A DNA stretch of 64,000 bases from Setoptus koraiensis (taxonomy: Eukaryota > Arthropoda): assembly GCA_048013815.1 (NCBI GenBank), contig CM106585.1, forward strand, positions 2,604,001 to 2,668,000, in the 5' to 3' direction. How positions within the stretch are numbered: position 1 is the first letter of the stretch; every line of letters begins with the position of its first letter. The position numbers were made by a program, and so were the translations under genes. This document shows, one piece after another, positions 1 through 9,909 of the stretch. The notes beneath the pieces were generated by a model. It did no database searches, had not been told where the DNA came from, and saw only the letters and a program-made list of their open reading frames with translations.

Positions 1-1165
1 CGATAATACCCTCTGCTATAATATCACACTTGACGATTCCACCAAATATATTGACAAGAATGGATGAGACTCCTCGATCGTTGGATATAATTCTAAATGC
101 CTCAGTGACCTGTGAAGCGGTGGCGGCACCTCCAACATCCAAAAAGTTTGCGGGTTTACCCCCATGCAAGCTGATAATGTCCATAGTTGCCATGGCCAAA
201 CCAGCACCATTAACAAGACATCCAATATTTCCATCAAGGGCAATATAGTTGAGATTGTGTTTATGGGCAGCGTTTTCTCGAGGATCTCTATCAGTGGCGT
301 TCATGGATTCTAGTTCGCCAAGCCATTTCTGTCTAAACTTTGAATTTTCATCGAAATTAATCTTTGCGTCGAAACTATACACTTCATTGTCATATGTGAT
401 ACCAAAAGGGTTGATTTCGATTTGGGTAGCATCCAAGCGAACAAACATGTCGTATAATCGTTTGATTTGATTACCGCAACGATCCAATAGAGCTTTATCG
501 TTTGGTTGTATGTTGAAGGCATTATGAGCTATCAATTGAGCCTGTTCTAGGCTCAAACCATCAGTTATGGGAACTATAAACTTTTTTATTGCTTCTGGGT
601 TCTTCTCTGCCACCTCTTCGATATTCATTCCACCTGAAACACTTGTGACTATGACGGGTCCCTCATCGCAATGCCTGTCGAGTAATATTGCCAAATAAAA
701 CTCATCTTTAATATCTAGTGCTTCGGCAATCATGACTTTCTCCACCAGTGCGCCTGAAGGTGTTGTCTGCTTAGTAACCAAGTAGTCATTGAGCATCTTC
801 TCGGTAAAGTCCACAGCTTGTTCCTTTGATTTGGTCAATTTCACACCTCCTTGTAGCTCACTATTGATGAAATGGCCTCGACCGCGACCCCCGGCTAATA
901 TTTGCGCCTTGATCACATACTCTTTACTATTGCTGATATCACCCTTGATTCCGGACCATTTTTGTTCCGTTCCACTGTCACCGCTGACATCACCATATAG
1001 CACCGATCGAGCTTGATCGATGTCGGAAACAACTTTGAATCGTTGAACATTTATATCATTCTCATGTAATATTTGCTTTGATTGGTACTCATGGAGGTCA
1101 AGGAAGCGCCTCTGGTTGTACTGTAATAGCCTGAGAATCGGTCGAGTAAAAATAAATTTGGACAT
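1..1165 (-). CDS. SUCLG2: Succinyl-CoA ligase beta subunit, GDP-forming type (partial)
   Basis: This is the beta subunit of mitochondrial succinyl-CoA synthetase, which couples cleavage of succinyl-CoA to making GTP (or ATP) in the TCA cycle. The frame is open from an ATG at 1163-1165 to the left edge, giving about 388 residues without the C-terminus. The N-terminus is basic and hydrophobic (MSKFIFTRPILRLLQ), as expected of a mitochondrial presequence, followed by the family start LHEYQSKQ. Visible family motifs are the ATP-grasp segment KAQILAGGRGRG, then KVMIAEALDI, NPFGITYDNE, FDAKINFD, NGAGLAMATMDI and GGKPANFLDVGG, and near the edge VNIFGGIVKCDIIA. Wording such as YLVTKQT and the ALDI region is closer to the GTP-specific SUCLG2 than to SUCLA2, but that is a judgement from memory. 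It is divergently arranged with RANBP1, and a foldback transposon sits 74 bp upstream of the ATG. Confidence 0.93.
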   Translation of the reverse strand, partial: MSKFIFTRPILRLLQYNQRRFLDLHEYQSKQILHENDINVQRFKVVSDIDQARSVLYGDVSGDSGTEQKWSGIKGDISNSKEYVIKAQILAGGRGRGHFINSELQGGVKLTKSKEQAVDFTEKMLNDYLVTKQTTPSGALVEKVMIAEALDIKDEFYLAILLDRHCDEGPVIVTSVSGGMNIEEVAEKNPEAIKKFIVPITDGLSLEQAQLIAHNAFNIQPNDKALLDRCGNQIKRLYDMFVRLDATQIEINPFGITYDNEVYSFDAKINFDENSKFRQKWLGELESMNATDRDPRENAAHKHNLNYIALDGNIGCLVNGAGLAMATMDIISLHGGKPANFLDVGGAATASQVTEAFRIISNDRGVSSILVNIFGGIVKCDIIAEGII

Positions 1166-1707
1166 GATCACACTAACATGAATAAGTGTTGGGGCTATTG
1201 TTTTTGCATAGATGATTTTATTGGTTTTATGGTTCTGTGTAGTGATGGGGAGAGATTGATCTTCCGACCCGGGAGACGGGAGAATTCTCCTGGGAGATCT
1301 TTACCCCCGACGGGAGATCTCCCCCCATCAATGGTTCTGTACAAACAATAAAGAACATTCAAAGTACACATGCTGGGTGGAAATCTGCCGATACCTTTGG
1401 CTGTAGTTCAAGAAAAAGGCGTCAGAGGCGCTCGCAGAGACTGACTCAGAGCTGTGAATACCGCTGTACATGTATCCTTCTTTGTCCAACTCCCATTTAT
1501 ACCTAATAGATCACCAAATGACAGTTGTACTCGTGCCAACATAGACAGCATTAGATAAGACACGGTAGTCGATGATTGACTAGTAACTTCATATTATTTC
1601 CCACACGTAAACACCAGATACTTATTACGGTAAATTTCAATTCCATCCTAGGACGGTACTATCAACATATAACATATTTATTTATACAAGCCCTCAATTC
1701 AATTGCC
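1166..1707. promoter_or_regulatory. Bidirectional spacer between SUCLG2 and RANBP1
   Basis: About 540 bp separates the two divergent start codons, so both promoters should lie here. I see no clear TATA box. Apart from the foldback insert at 1239-1330 I see no other structured feature. Confidence 0.5.
1239..1330. mobile_element. Short GGGAGA foldback element (Mutator-like MITE), copy 1
   Basis: A 92-bp GC-rich insert is flanked by a perfect 10-bp direct repeat, ATGGTTCTGT, at 1229-1238 and 1331-1340. Its ends are inverted: the left contains TGATGGGGAGAGAT and the right reads TGATGGGGGGAGATCTCCC on the other strand. The inside is built of GGGAGA/TCTCCC words. A 9-10 bp target duplication with long inverted ends is typical of Mutator-like elements. 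No coding capacity. A longer relative lies at 9910-10255. Confidence 0.8.
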
Positions 1708-2631
1708 ATGGATCCAGGCGAGCAACAAACCAAAAATGAATCAACAACCGCACCTACATCTGACAAAGACAATGAAGGGTTTGACTTCTCAGCTATAATG
1801 AAGACATTAGCCAGACTCGAGAAGAGTACAGAAATATTCAGTACCACTAATGCTAAAAACGGAACAACGGATGAGACAACCAATCACAAACAAATCGACA
1901 ATCCAACCTCCAACAGAAATCACGATGAATCATCTGATGATGTCAATGTTCCTCTTGAAGAATTGCCCATAGAAACAAAAGATAATTTGCCGGCAGTCAT
2001 ATTAGATAATAAACAGTTTGATGCCGACGAAGAGCTTGTGTTCCAACAAAGATGTAAACTTTACAGATTTGATACATCAGATAGCGAGGAGGGATCTCAA
2101 TGGAAAGAAAGAGGAATCGGTGATCTAACAATAGTCAGGCGATCTGTAGGAACAAACTTTGCCTATAGAATTCTCATGCGACGTGATAAAGTGTTCAAAT
2201 TGTGTGCCAATCATTTCATTAGAGGTGATATGAAATTGAAAGCTCATGGTAAGAACAATAATTCATTCCTGTGGTCAACATCGGCTGACCTTAGTGAAAA
2301 CGAGCCTACATTCGAAACATTAGCGGCTAGATTCAAGACAGTCGAAGATGCCGACAGATTCAAGAAAGCTTTTGAGGAGGCAGTAGAGGCAATGAACAAA
2401 GAAGCCAACAATGATCCAGTTGTCCATTCACAAAATGAGAATAATGAAGACAAAAAACAAAATGATAGACACGATAGTGATGTGCAGGAAGAAAGTGAAG
2501 GAAAGGAGAAAACTGATGGAAAAGAGACAAGTGATGGAAAGAAGAGAAATGAAAAGAAGGATAGCGAAGAAACGGAGAGTAGTAAATCTACAAATCATAC
2601 AGTCCAAAATGGCACAACAAAAGCCGATTGA
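1708..2631 (+). CDS. RANBP1: Ran-binding protein 1 homologue (RanBD1 domain)
   Basis: A 307-residue protein with one Ran-binding domain at about residues 105-240. RanBP1 is cytosolic, binds Ran-GTP and stimulates RanGAP, releasing export complexes. Domain signatures seen are DEELVFQQRCKLYRFD, WKERGIGDLTIVRR, ILMRRDKVFKLCANHFI, then the FLWSTSADLS and LAARFKTVEDADRFKKAFEEA segments. The start at 1708 (context gccATGG, protein MDPGEQQ) is preferred because the longer open frame from 1576 begins without ATG and adds a non-acidic, hydrophobic stretch. The protein is longer than vertebrate RanBP1 (about 200 residues) owing to an acidic, Ser/Thr-rich N-terminal arm of about 100 residues and a very charged Lys/Glu/Asp tail of about 65 residues. 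RanBP3 is a less likely alternative. Confidence 0.9.
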   Translation: MDPGEQQTKNESTTAPTSDKDNEGFDFSAIMKTLARLEKSTEIFSTTNAKNGTTDETTNHKQIDNPTSNRNHDESSDDVNVPLEELPIETKDNLPAVILDNKQFDADEELVFQQRCKLYRFDTSDSEEGSQWKERGIGDLTIVRRSVGTNFAYRILMRRDKVFKLCANHFIRGDMKLKAHGKNNNSFLWSTSADLSENEPTFETLAARFKTVEDADRFKKAFEEAVEAMNKEANNDPVVHSQNENNEDKKQNDRHDSDVQEESEGKEKTDGKETSDGKKRNEKKDSEETESSKSTNHTVQNGTTKAD

Positions 2632-3063
2632 GGTTTCATCGATCTCGAAGGAGAATCAAAACATTAGTTTTCGTTTCTGATTCTAAATCAAAAATGCATA
2701 GAACTCTTTCCCCCTTATTACATATTTACCTAACTTAAGTAATGCTGTTTATAGGCCACTATTTTTCATCATTATCAAAATAAAGGAATGTCGCCATCTC
2801 AGTAGCTCAGACGATGCGATACCTCTTTCGCCAAAGCAGTGTGTTGCACCAATCGCATTTACATATTTACACTAGTTATGTTTGAGCCCAGTCAATTATC
2901 CACTTATTTCATCATGTCCTATCAGGTGTTTTTATTGATAAAGTAGTATTAACAGGTCCGCGTTTGGAGAGTCAATTGTTAGAAGAGTGTCGATTATCTA
3001 AGAAAGCATTAACAGTCGATAGTTTCAGTCTATATGCCGATAGTTATGCAGTTAGTATTAACA
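2632..3063. other. Convergent 3' intergenic spacer
   Basis: Lies between the RANBP1 stop and the stop of the minus-strand LRR gene. An AATAAA at about 2779 could serve as the RANBP1 poly(A) signal. I see no gene or repeat here. Confidence 0.5.
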
Positions 3064-3635
3064 TCAAAAGTTTAATTTGAAAAATTTTGGCAATTTCGAA
3101 GTTCTTTTTTGATAGAAATAATCCATAATAACCTTGAGTAAAATAACAATTATTGTTGCGGTTAAAGCAACGTTAACAAAATCCAGCCAGTTTATCGGTC
3201 CATTATTTTGAGGACACAACTCTGACCTTGATAGGCGGTAAATGACTCGCGACGACAATCTCTGATTAGTATGCATTGATTTAACCCCATTCTCATCGTT
3301 ACCGTCGGTGGCACATTTAATTTGCTCCATATCTCTCACCTTGCGAAAGTGTTTTTGTAGCCATTCCTGAAATGAAATAGTATTGCAATCACATAACCAT
3401 GGATTGTCTGATAAGTTGACTTGGTCCAAATGCTTAAATTGCTCCAGGATATGAATGGGAAATTCTTGAAGTTTATTTCTGCGTATATCGAGAGCAACTA
3501 AATTTTTCATAAGTTTCAGATTAGTTTCAATAGCTTTTATCGATGTTACTAGATTGTTGTCTAGATGTACATAAGTGACATTGTCCCAATTTTTTGACCC
3601 CAATGGTAATGAAAGTGATTTTATATAATTGCTCG
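3064..3635 (-). CDS. Leucine-rich-repeat transmembrane protein, C-terminal part
   Basis: The frame is open from the assembly gap at 3635 to the stop at 3064, so the N-terminus is missing; I see no ATG that would make this a whole gene. In order it shows two LRRs (YVHLDNNLVTSI, LVALDIRRNKLQEFP), a last repeat (LDQVNLSDNPWLCDCN) that opens a Cys-capped LRR C-terminal domain with WLQKHF, further cysteines, one transmembrane helix (about VNVALTATIIVILLKVIMDY) and a short basic tail. This is a type I surface protein with extracellular LRRs. The layout (LRRs, LRRCT, single TM, very short tail) resembles insect halfway/singed-wings-type LRR proteins, but I cannot name the orthologue. Confidence 0.75.
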
Positions 3636-4135
3636 NNNNNNNNNNNNNNNNNNNNNNNNNNNNNNNNNNNNNNNNNNNNNNNNNNNNNNNNNNNNNNNNN
3701 NNNNNNNNNNNNNNNNNNNNNNNNNNNNNNNNNNNNNNNNNNNNNNNNNNNNNNNNNNNNNNNNNNNNNNNNNNNNNNNNNNNNNNNNNNNNNNNNNNNN
3801 NNNNNNNNNNNNNNNNNNNNNNNNNNNNNNNNNNNNNNNNNNNNNNNNNNNNNNNNNNNNNNNNNNNNNNNNNNNNNNNNNNNNNNNNNNNNNNNNNNNN
3901 NNNNNNNNNNNNNNNNNNNNNNNNNNNNNNNNNNNNNNNNNNNNNNNNNNNNNNNNNNNNNNNNNNNNNNNNNNNNNNNNNNNNNNNNNNNNNNNNNNNN
4001 NNNNNNNNNNNNNNNNNNNNNNNNNNNNNNNNNNNNNNNNNNNNNNNNNNNNNNNNNNNNNNNNNNNNNNNNNNNNNNNNNNNNNNNNNNNNNNNNNNNN
4101 NNNNNNNNNNNNNNNNNNNNNNNNNNNNNNNNNNN
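3636..4135. other. Assembly gap (run of N)
   Basis: An unbroken run of N of about 500 bases, a round number that suggests a placeholder rather than a measured length. It removes the 5' part of the LRR gene. Confidence 0.99.
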
Positions 4136-6125
4136 TATTATTTTTTTTTTATTTAAAATTAATAAATTTTATTTTTTTATTTAAATTATATATATATTTA
4201 TAAATTTTAAAAATTTATTTAAAATTTATTATTTTTTAAATTTTATAATTTTAAATAATAATTTAAATTATATAATATTATTTTTTTTATTATTTAATAT
4301 TTTTATATTTTTTATAATATTTTTAATTATATAATAATAAAAATTAATAATATTTTTAAATATTTTTATATTATATTTTTATTTTTTTCATTTATATTAA
4401 TTTATTCTTTTTTTAAAAATATTTAATATTTAATTTTAATTATCATTTTAAATTTTTTTTTTTAATAATATAATATTATTAATAATAAATATTAATATAT
4501 TTTTTTAATATATTTTTATTTATTTATTATTTAATTTTTTTATAATATTATATATTATAAATTATAATATTTCAATAGGACTTCCACATCGAGCGTTGCC
4601 ACGCTCGAATTACTCATTATTCAGAATATTTAAGATTCTGATCAATTATAATAAATTGAATATCAATATCAATTTAGATATATAAATAGTAATAATTTTT
4701 AATTTATATTATATTTTCAGTATATTATTTTGTTATATCCGAAAATATGTAATCAAATTAATTTTATAATTGTTTTATATTATTTTGTATTCAATATTCA
4801 TAATATTTTAAATAACCTATCAAACACTTCTATTAATTTATTTCATTTAAAATTACATCACATTTCATAATATTTATTGTTTTGTCTATATGTAATATTT
4901 TTTATAATCAAAAATTTACTCCAATATCTATATAATTTATATTATATTTATTTAATTATCAGTTTGTAATTAATATTCCTATCATTAATATATATTTTAT
5001 ATTTATTTAACATATTATTTTATTTATAGTTAATTCGCACTCCTGAATAATTTTTATGTATTTTAATAATCACTAATTCAATAATATTTTACTGTCAATA
5101 TTTTTAATTTATATAATTAATTTTATTATATAGATGTATAGATTAATACTATGATATATTTATATTATGAATTTATATTAAACAGCTATCTAATATTCAC
5201 AACAGATATATGATAATTTCGAATTTTCATAATATTTTCATATATTTTATAATAATTTATAATATAGCATTTCATATTATATTATTAGTTCGACTTCCAC
5301 CTCCCATTAAGCATCTCTTGAATAATTCAGAATCTCAAAATTAATTTGAATATATTTTTATTTCTATATTTAATTTTATATCATTATCATAAATATGTTA
5401 TATTGTTATAATATGTTTATCATATCTTAATAATTATATATATATCATTAAATCTATATTGCATAATTACATTTATTATATAATCAGATTTTATCATATA
5501 TTAATTAAGTCATTAATATTTTTCATTATAATTTTTAATATATCAGTTATTATTTTTCACCTTAATAATTATAATATAGATAAGTAATTTTTATAATTTA
5601 GTATTTATTCAAAATTTAATCAAGCGTATAATTTCAATCATAATGTATATTAATAAATATTGAATATGATTATAAATTTCATTAGTGATTTATATCAAAA
5701 TCATTGTTTAAAGTTTTTTCATATAATATATTTATTTAATTTTATATTGCTATATGAACATATTTTAATAATTCATTAATATTTATAATAATCATTTTGC
5801 TAATTAAAGTTTATAATAAATTTCACTTCCCGAATTTATATAATTATTTTTATTTATATTATATCAGCATTTATTTTATCTCAGTTTATCTACATAATAT
5901 ATATATTAATATAATCAATATATAAAATATATATATATATTATTATTTCATATAATAAATTATATTTAATATATTTATATATATAGGAAATATTTCAATT
6001 CAATAAATAGCAATAATCCATCTATGATTTTAATTATTTAATACTCTATCTAATATCTTTCAATATAATTTTTTAGAATTTATTTATAATTCACTCCGCT
6101 AATTTGATTAATAATTTAATATTTT
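4136..6125. repeat. Extremely AT-rich non-coding block
   Basis: About 2 kb of almost pure A/T next to the gap. From 4136 to about 4575 I find no G and only a handful of C. G/C appear again from 4576, where a GC hairpin (TCGAGCG, loop, CGCTCGA, at about 4590-4609) stands out. Over the whole block C looks commoner than G on this strand. There is no coding frame, and the composition is unlike the flanking genes. It could be AT-rich satellite or poorly polished consensus at a contig end. Short C-rich words such as GACTTCCAC (about 4579 and 5289) and similar CACTTC/CACTCC words recur every 200-275 bp. Confidence 0.7.
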
Positions 6126-6130
6126 TTCAC

Positions 6131-6225
6131 TCATTATTATCATTATCACTTCAGCCTTCACATATAGTATACACGAGATATGTATACATATGTGAAGCTG
6201 ATTAGAAGTGATTCGTTAATAATGA
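6131..6225. other. Long imperfect hairpin at the edge of the AT-rich block
   Basis: The arms 6131-6172 and 6182-6225 fold into a stem of about 35 pairs with a 9-base loop (ACGAGATAT): nine pairs of TCATTATTA with TAATAATGA, a small internal loop, ATCACTTC with GAAGTGAT, a bulge, AGC with GCT, TTCACATAT with ATATGTGAA, and GTATAC with GTATAC. Size and bulge pattern are like a microRNA precursor. It could equally be the inverted end of an old element. Confidence 0.55.
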
Positions 6226-7000
6226 ATATTTAAGTAGCAAAGATGTATAAATATGGCCCGCTGTACCATAATATCACAATAGGTTGTGCAATTTCCAAGT
6301 CGTTTAACCTTGCATAATAGGTATCCTTCCAAGTAACAGATTACACTGATTGAGATGAATTATGTTCCTTGAGTGAATATTGAGAATGTCATCCTTATAT
6401 CAATAGCAGTAATGTGATATTATTCTGTATAGTGCAATTTGAAGATGTGTATTCTTATCCTGATGTGTCGTCTACAACGAGGTTGTTGAATATTGATGAT
6501 AATTCCGAAATGTCATGCTTCATTTCGACTGTTTATGCTAACTGGTATTTGAACACATTTCATTTAGCATATTTTGTATTCAATACTGTAGAAACTATAG
6601 ATCACGTTTTAATCGGCGCACATTTGCACGCACAAAACTTGCAATCATTGGAACGATTCGAGTGTAAACAACTGAAAACTTGTCCATTTTATTCCTTCGA
6701 GTGCGGCGCGGTCGTGTGCGTTTCACTCACATTGCGTTGTCAGTTATGCTCTTCTCACATCAAGTTCAACAAAAATCCGCAAGGGCGCAGTTACTGCATG
6801 TCATCTGTAAATGTAAATTATATCATGGTGGCGCAACAATTTCTCGTCTCCAAATAAGCAAAGCCATTCGGAATTGTCAGCAACAAACTAAATTGCATAC
6901 CATTGGAGGATCACGAAAAAAATCATCAAGAGAATCTTTCTATCATCATTATTTGTACTTATTATATTACAATATCTACTATTGCCACTATTTACTTGGA
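6226..7000. other. 5' region of NSMCE3
   Basis: Leader and promoter region of NSMCE3. Some frames are open here (for example into the 5' end of the NSMCE3 frame from 6680), but their protein is not conserved-looking and lies before the MAGE homology domain. No other feature seen. Confidence 0.4.
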
Positions 7001-7675
7001 ATGTCTCAGAGACGCTCATTAGATACCCGCAGTTCATGTGGTGGAACTCCGAGCGATAAAGCTCTCGAGAAATATACCAATGCTCAAGTGGAAGACATGG
7101 TCAATCAATGTGTGCATGCCTTACTCGTTCTAAGCCAAAAAGGTATGCCAGTTAAACGAAGTGATATAACAAAACTTGTGTGCCAAGGAAACAGTCGCAC
7201 CACGAAGCCGATTGTCAAAAAGGCCGCCGTGAAATTGAGAAAGATATTCGGACTTAGGCTGGGTAATTCAGAAGACCTGACTAAATATTATATCTCAAAT
7301 GTTAACAGCGATTTCATGAAGTCATTGAATTGCATTCCAGATGAAGTGCTCGATGAACAGTTTGTGTTATTTGTAGTTTTATCCGCAATAGAGATGTCGA
7401 ATAACTCAGAGACTAGCGAACCAGATTTAATAATGCTTCTCAGTAAGATTGGTATAAGCCCCGAAGATAATGCAAAAAAATATTTAGACAGATTCTACAG
7501 ACAAGAATTTCTTACTACCGAAAAGAAGAAAACCAACGACGAGGAAGTGAAATTCTACAAATGGGGTGAGAGAGCAGATTTCCAAGTGGACAAAAGGAAG
7601 CTCTACGAACACTTCAAAGAAATATATGGAAGCGAAGTTAAGAAACTACCCGAAGATACGACCGAAAACGGTTGA
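7001..7675 (+). CDS. NSMCE3: SMC5/6 complex subunit NSE3 (MAGE family)
   Basis: A 224-residue protein that is nearly all MAGE homology domain. NSE3 pairs with the RING protein NSE1 and the kleisin NSE4 in the SMC5/6 DNA-repair complex. Seen: first winged helix at about residues 20-90 (NQCVHALLVLSQKGMPVKRS, IVKKAAVKLRKIFGLRL) and second at about 115-205 (LFVVLSAIEMSNN, LLSKIGIS, then RFYRQEFLTTEKK, FYKWGERADFQVDKRKLYEH). The FYKWG(P/E)R-type segment is the family's best landmark. I chose the ATG at 7001 (MSQRRSLDTRS), just before the domain; the frame is open back to 6680 and a longer form cannot be excluded. A single NSE3/MAGE gene is usual outside mammals. Convergent with the next gene, with only 106 bp between stops. 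Confidence 0.85.
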   Translation: MSQRRSLDTRSSCGGTPSDKALEKYTNAQVEDMVNQCVHALLVLSQKGMPVKRSDITKLVCQGNSRTTKPIVKKAAVKLRKIFGLRLGNSEDLTKYYISNVNSDFMKSLNCIPDEVLDEQFVLFVVLSAIEMSNNSETSEPDLIMLLSKIGISPEDNAKKYLDRFYRQEFLTTEKKKTNDEEVKFYKWGERADFQVDKRKLYEHFKEIYGSEVKKLPEDTTENG

Positions 7676-7781
7676 TGATAGAATTATTTTTTAAATATTA
7701 GATTGTATTATATATTAGAGAAGATGATAATCTCAGAGATTCAATATCAACATTGTCTCTCGTATTACAAAGCTACAGACA

Positions 7782-9839
7782 CTATGATTTCACTCCTTCG
7801 TCTTTGTTCTTTTTTGGGGGTTTGTTCTTTTTCTTTCCGGATTGACCGGCGGGTTGCGCGGTCACTGTATCTGGTTTCGCCGATGAGAACTTCGCTTGCA
7901 TTTCCTTCACAAAATCTGTTTCCACCCTGTTGAACAGTATTTTCGGAGTTCCAATTCTGTGTCCGATTGGCAATAGCAATTCGAGACCTTCCACATCAAC
8001 TAATTTATCTGAATCTAGGCATAACTGCGATCTTATTTCTTCGCTAATTTTGGGCATGTATGGCGACAATAGAAGTGAAATGATAGCCACAGTGTTTGCA
8101 GCCAAATACAACACGCTTTGCGCTCGTAACTTGTCTTCATCGGTCCCCTTCACAAGAACCCAAGGTGTGTTGGCCTGCATCATCTGATTACCTAACCTAC
8201 TAATAGATAGTATGATCTTAAGAGAGTCACGTAATTGAACTCGTTCCATTCGCTCAATGTAGTCAATAACAAGTTGATTTAGATCTTGTAGGTACTTCTT
8301 GTCATCTTCACTAGGCTCATAATGGCCCAACTTTCGATCAAAATTTGTATCAACAAATTTCAGTGTCCTATTAATGAAATTACCCAAATTATTGAGAAGC
8401 TCAAAGTTCACTCTGCTTTGGAATTCCAGCCAACAGAAAGACGAATCTCCTGTCTCCGGCCTGATAAACATCAAGTAGAAACGCCAAATGTCAGCCGGTA
8501 TCTTGTCCTCTGTAAATTTGACATCTGTTCCAAATACACCAGTGCCCCTTGATTTACTAAATTTTTCATTCTCGTAGTTGAGATAATCCGTAGCTATAAG
8601 ATGATTTACCATGGACCATGGCTGACCCGTAGCCAATTGAATTGCTGGAAACATGATTGAGTGGAAAGTTACATTATCTTTACCAAGAAACTGGTAAGTT
8701 TCCACAAGATCTGGATTGTTCCACCACAATTTCCAATCAGTTTTATTAGTACGACATGCTGTTATGGATAAATAGCCAATTGGTGCATCGAACCACACAT
8801 AGAAGACTTTGTCATCGTACCCTGGCAATGGTACCTTGGTTCCCCATTTCAGATCGCGAGTAACGCATCTGGCTCTGAGCTCAGCTTTATGCCACGTTTC
8901 CGTTATCGATTTTGCTTGCTGTGTCCAATGTGTGTCAGACGGGCTTAATCTATGGCGAGGAGCATCGTTACTTTCAGTAACGATTTTCTGGTCGGATCCG
9001 GTCTCCTTGACCGACGAATCACCTTGAGTTGACTGTAGTTCTTGTAATGGACGGGCTGGTGGAGCAGATCTTTCATTGATATTATCGTACCATATTTTTA
9101 AACGTTCCTGTAGTTGAGGTAAATCAAAGAACAAGTGCTTGGACTCTTTCATAACAGGTTGATTCTTACATAATTTGCATTTAGGTTCTTTCAAATCAGG
9201 CGCATCAATTAACTTGCCACACTTATCGCATTGATCGCCTCTTGCGTCATCGTATGAGCAATGTGGACAAATACCTTCAACAAAACGGTCGGCTAAGAAA
9301 CGAAAACATTGTTCGCAATACAATTGTTTAATAGATTGTTCTTTGAAATAGTTATTATCGTACAAATTTTGGAAGATTTCGTGAACTATTTCTGTTTGTT
9401 CCGGTGTTGTTGTGCGTCCGAATTGATCAAACTTAATATTGAACCATTCGTAGATTTCAGCATGCAATTTGTGATATTTATCGCAAATTTGTTGCGGTGT
9501 ACATTTTTCCTCTATTGCTTTGATCTCTGTCGCTGTTCCATATTCATCTGTTCCTGAGACATACAGGGTCTGATAGTCCCTCAATCGGCAATATCTCGCG
9601 AAGACGTCCCCGCTCAAAACACTGCCAACAATATTACCTAAATGGGGCACATTATTAACGTATGGCAAAGCACTTGTAATTAATATGTTACGTTTACCCT
9701 CAATTGGCAACAGAAGTTCCTCGCCTTGATTATTCGAAGTCATTATATAATTGATAGTACTCGTTGATTTATTTAATATTTGATTGCTATTCAACTGTAT
9801 TCTATAATTGGATTTACGCAACAATCTAATGGCTTTCAT
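7782..9839 (-). CDS. MARS1: Methionine--tRNA ligase, cytosolic type, possibly dual-targeted
   Basis: A 685-residue class I synthetase that charges tRNA-Met. It shows the Rossmann start NILITSALPYVNNVPHLGN with the HIGH-type motif HLGN, the zinc knuckles CEQC/CPHC and CDKC/CKLC, the signature VFYVWFDAPIGYLSIT, the KMSKS-type loop KFSKSRG and the helical anticodon-binding domain (about residues 490-620). Compared with human MARS1 (900 residues) it lacks the N-terminal GST-like domain and the C-terminal WHEP helix, ending instead in a Lys-rich tail (GKKKNKPPKKNKDEG). A low-complexity insert of about 45 residues (from NERSAPPARP) separates the zinc part from the catalytic half. The first 32 residues (MKAIRLLRKSNYRIQ...) have several basic and no acidic residues, like a mitochondrial presequence; the next ATG (9743) would give a cytosolic form. 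Confidence 0.93.
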   Translation of the reverse strand: MKAIRLLRKSNYRIQLNSNQILNKSTSTINYIMTSNNQGEELLLPIEGKRNILITSALPYVNNVPHLGNIVGSVLSGDVFARYCRLRDYQTLYVSGTDEYGTATEIKAIEEKCTPQQICDKYHKLHAEIYEWFNIKFDQFGRTTTPEQTEIVHEIFQNLYDNNYFKEQSIKQLYCEQCFRFLADRFVEGICPHCSYDDARGDQCDKCGKLIDAPDLKEPKCKLCKNQPVMKESKHLFFDLPQLQERLKIWYDNINERSAPPARPLQELQSTQGDSSVKETGSDQKIVTESNDAPRHRLSPSDTHWTQQAKSITETWHKAELRARCVTRDLKWGTKVPLPGYDDKVFYVWFDAPIGYLSITACRTNKTDWKLWWNNPDLVETYQFLGKDNVTFHSIMFPAIQLATGQPWSMVNHLIATDYLNYENEKFSKSRGTGVFGTDVKFTEDKIPADIWRFYLMFIRPETGDSSFCWLEFQSRVNFELLNNLGNFINRTLKFVDTNFDRKLGHYEPSEDDKKYLQDLNQLVIDYIERMERVQLRDSLKIILSISRLGNQMMQANTPWVLVKGTDEDKLRAQSVLYLAANTVAIISLLLSPYMPKISEEIRSQLCLDSDKLVDVEGLELLLPIGHRIGTPKILFNRVETDFVKEMQAKFSSAKPDTVTAQPAGQSGKKKNKPPKKNKDEGVKS

Positions 9840-9909
9840 ATCGAAGCAGGTGACACGTGGATGGATGGAGCTATTGGCAATAACGCTTTACAATTGTTCT
9901 GTCATGCCT

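Noticed and set aside
3594-4184. Long frames across the N run
   Set aside because: They exist only because N cannot form a stop codon.
4136-6125. Inserted mitochondrial DNA as the source of the AT-rich block
   Set aside because: No mitochondrial protein, rRNA or tRNA sequence is recognisable and there is no open frame under any code that I could see by eye.
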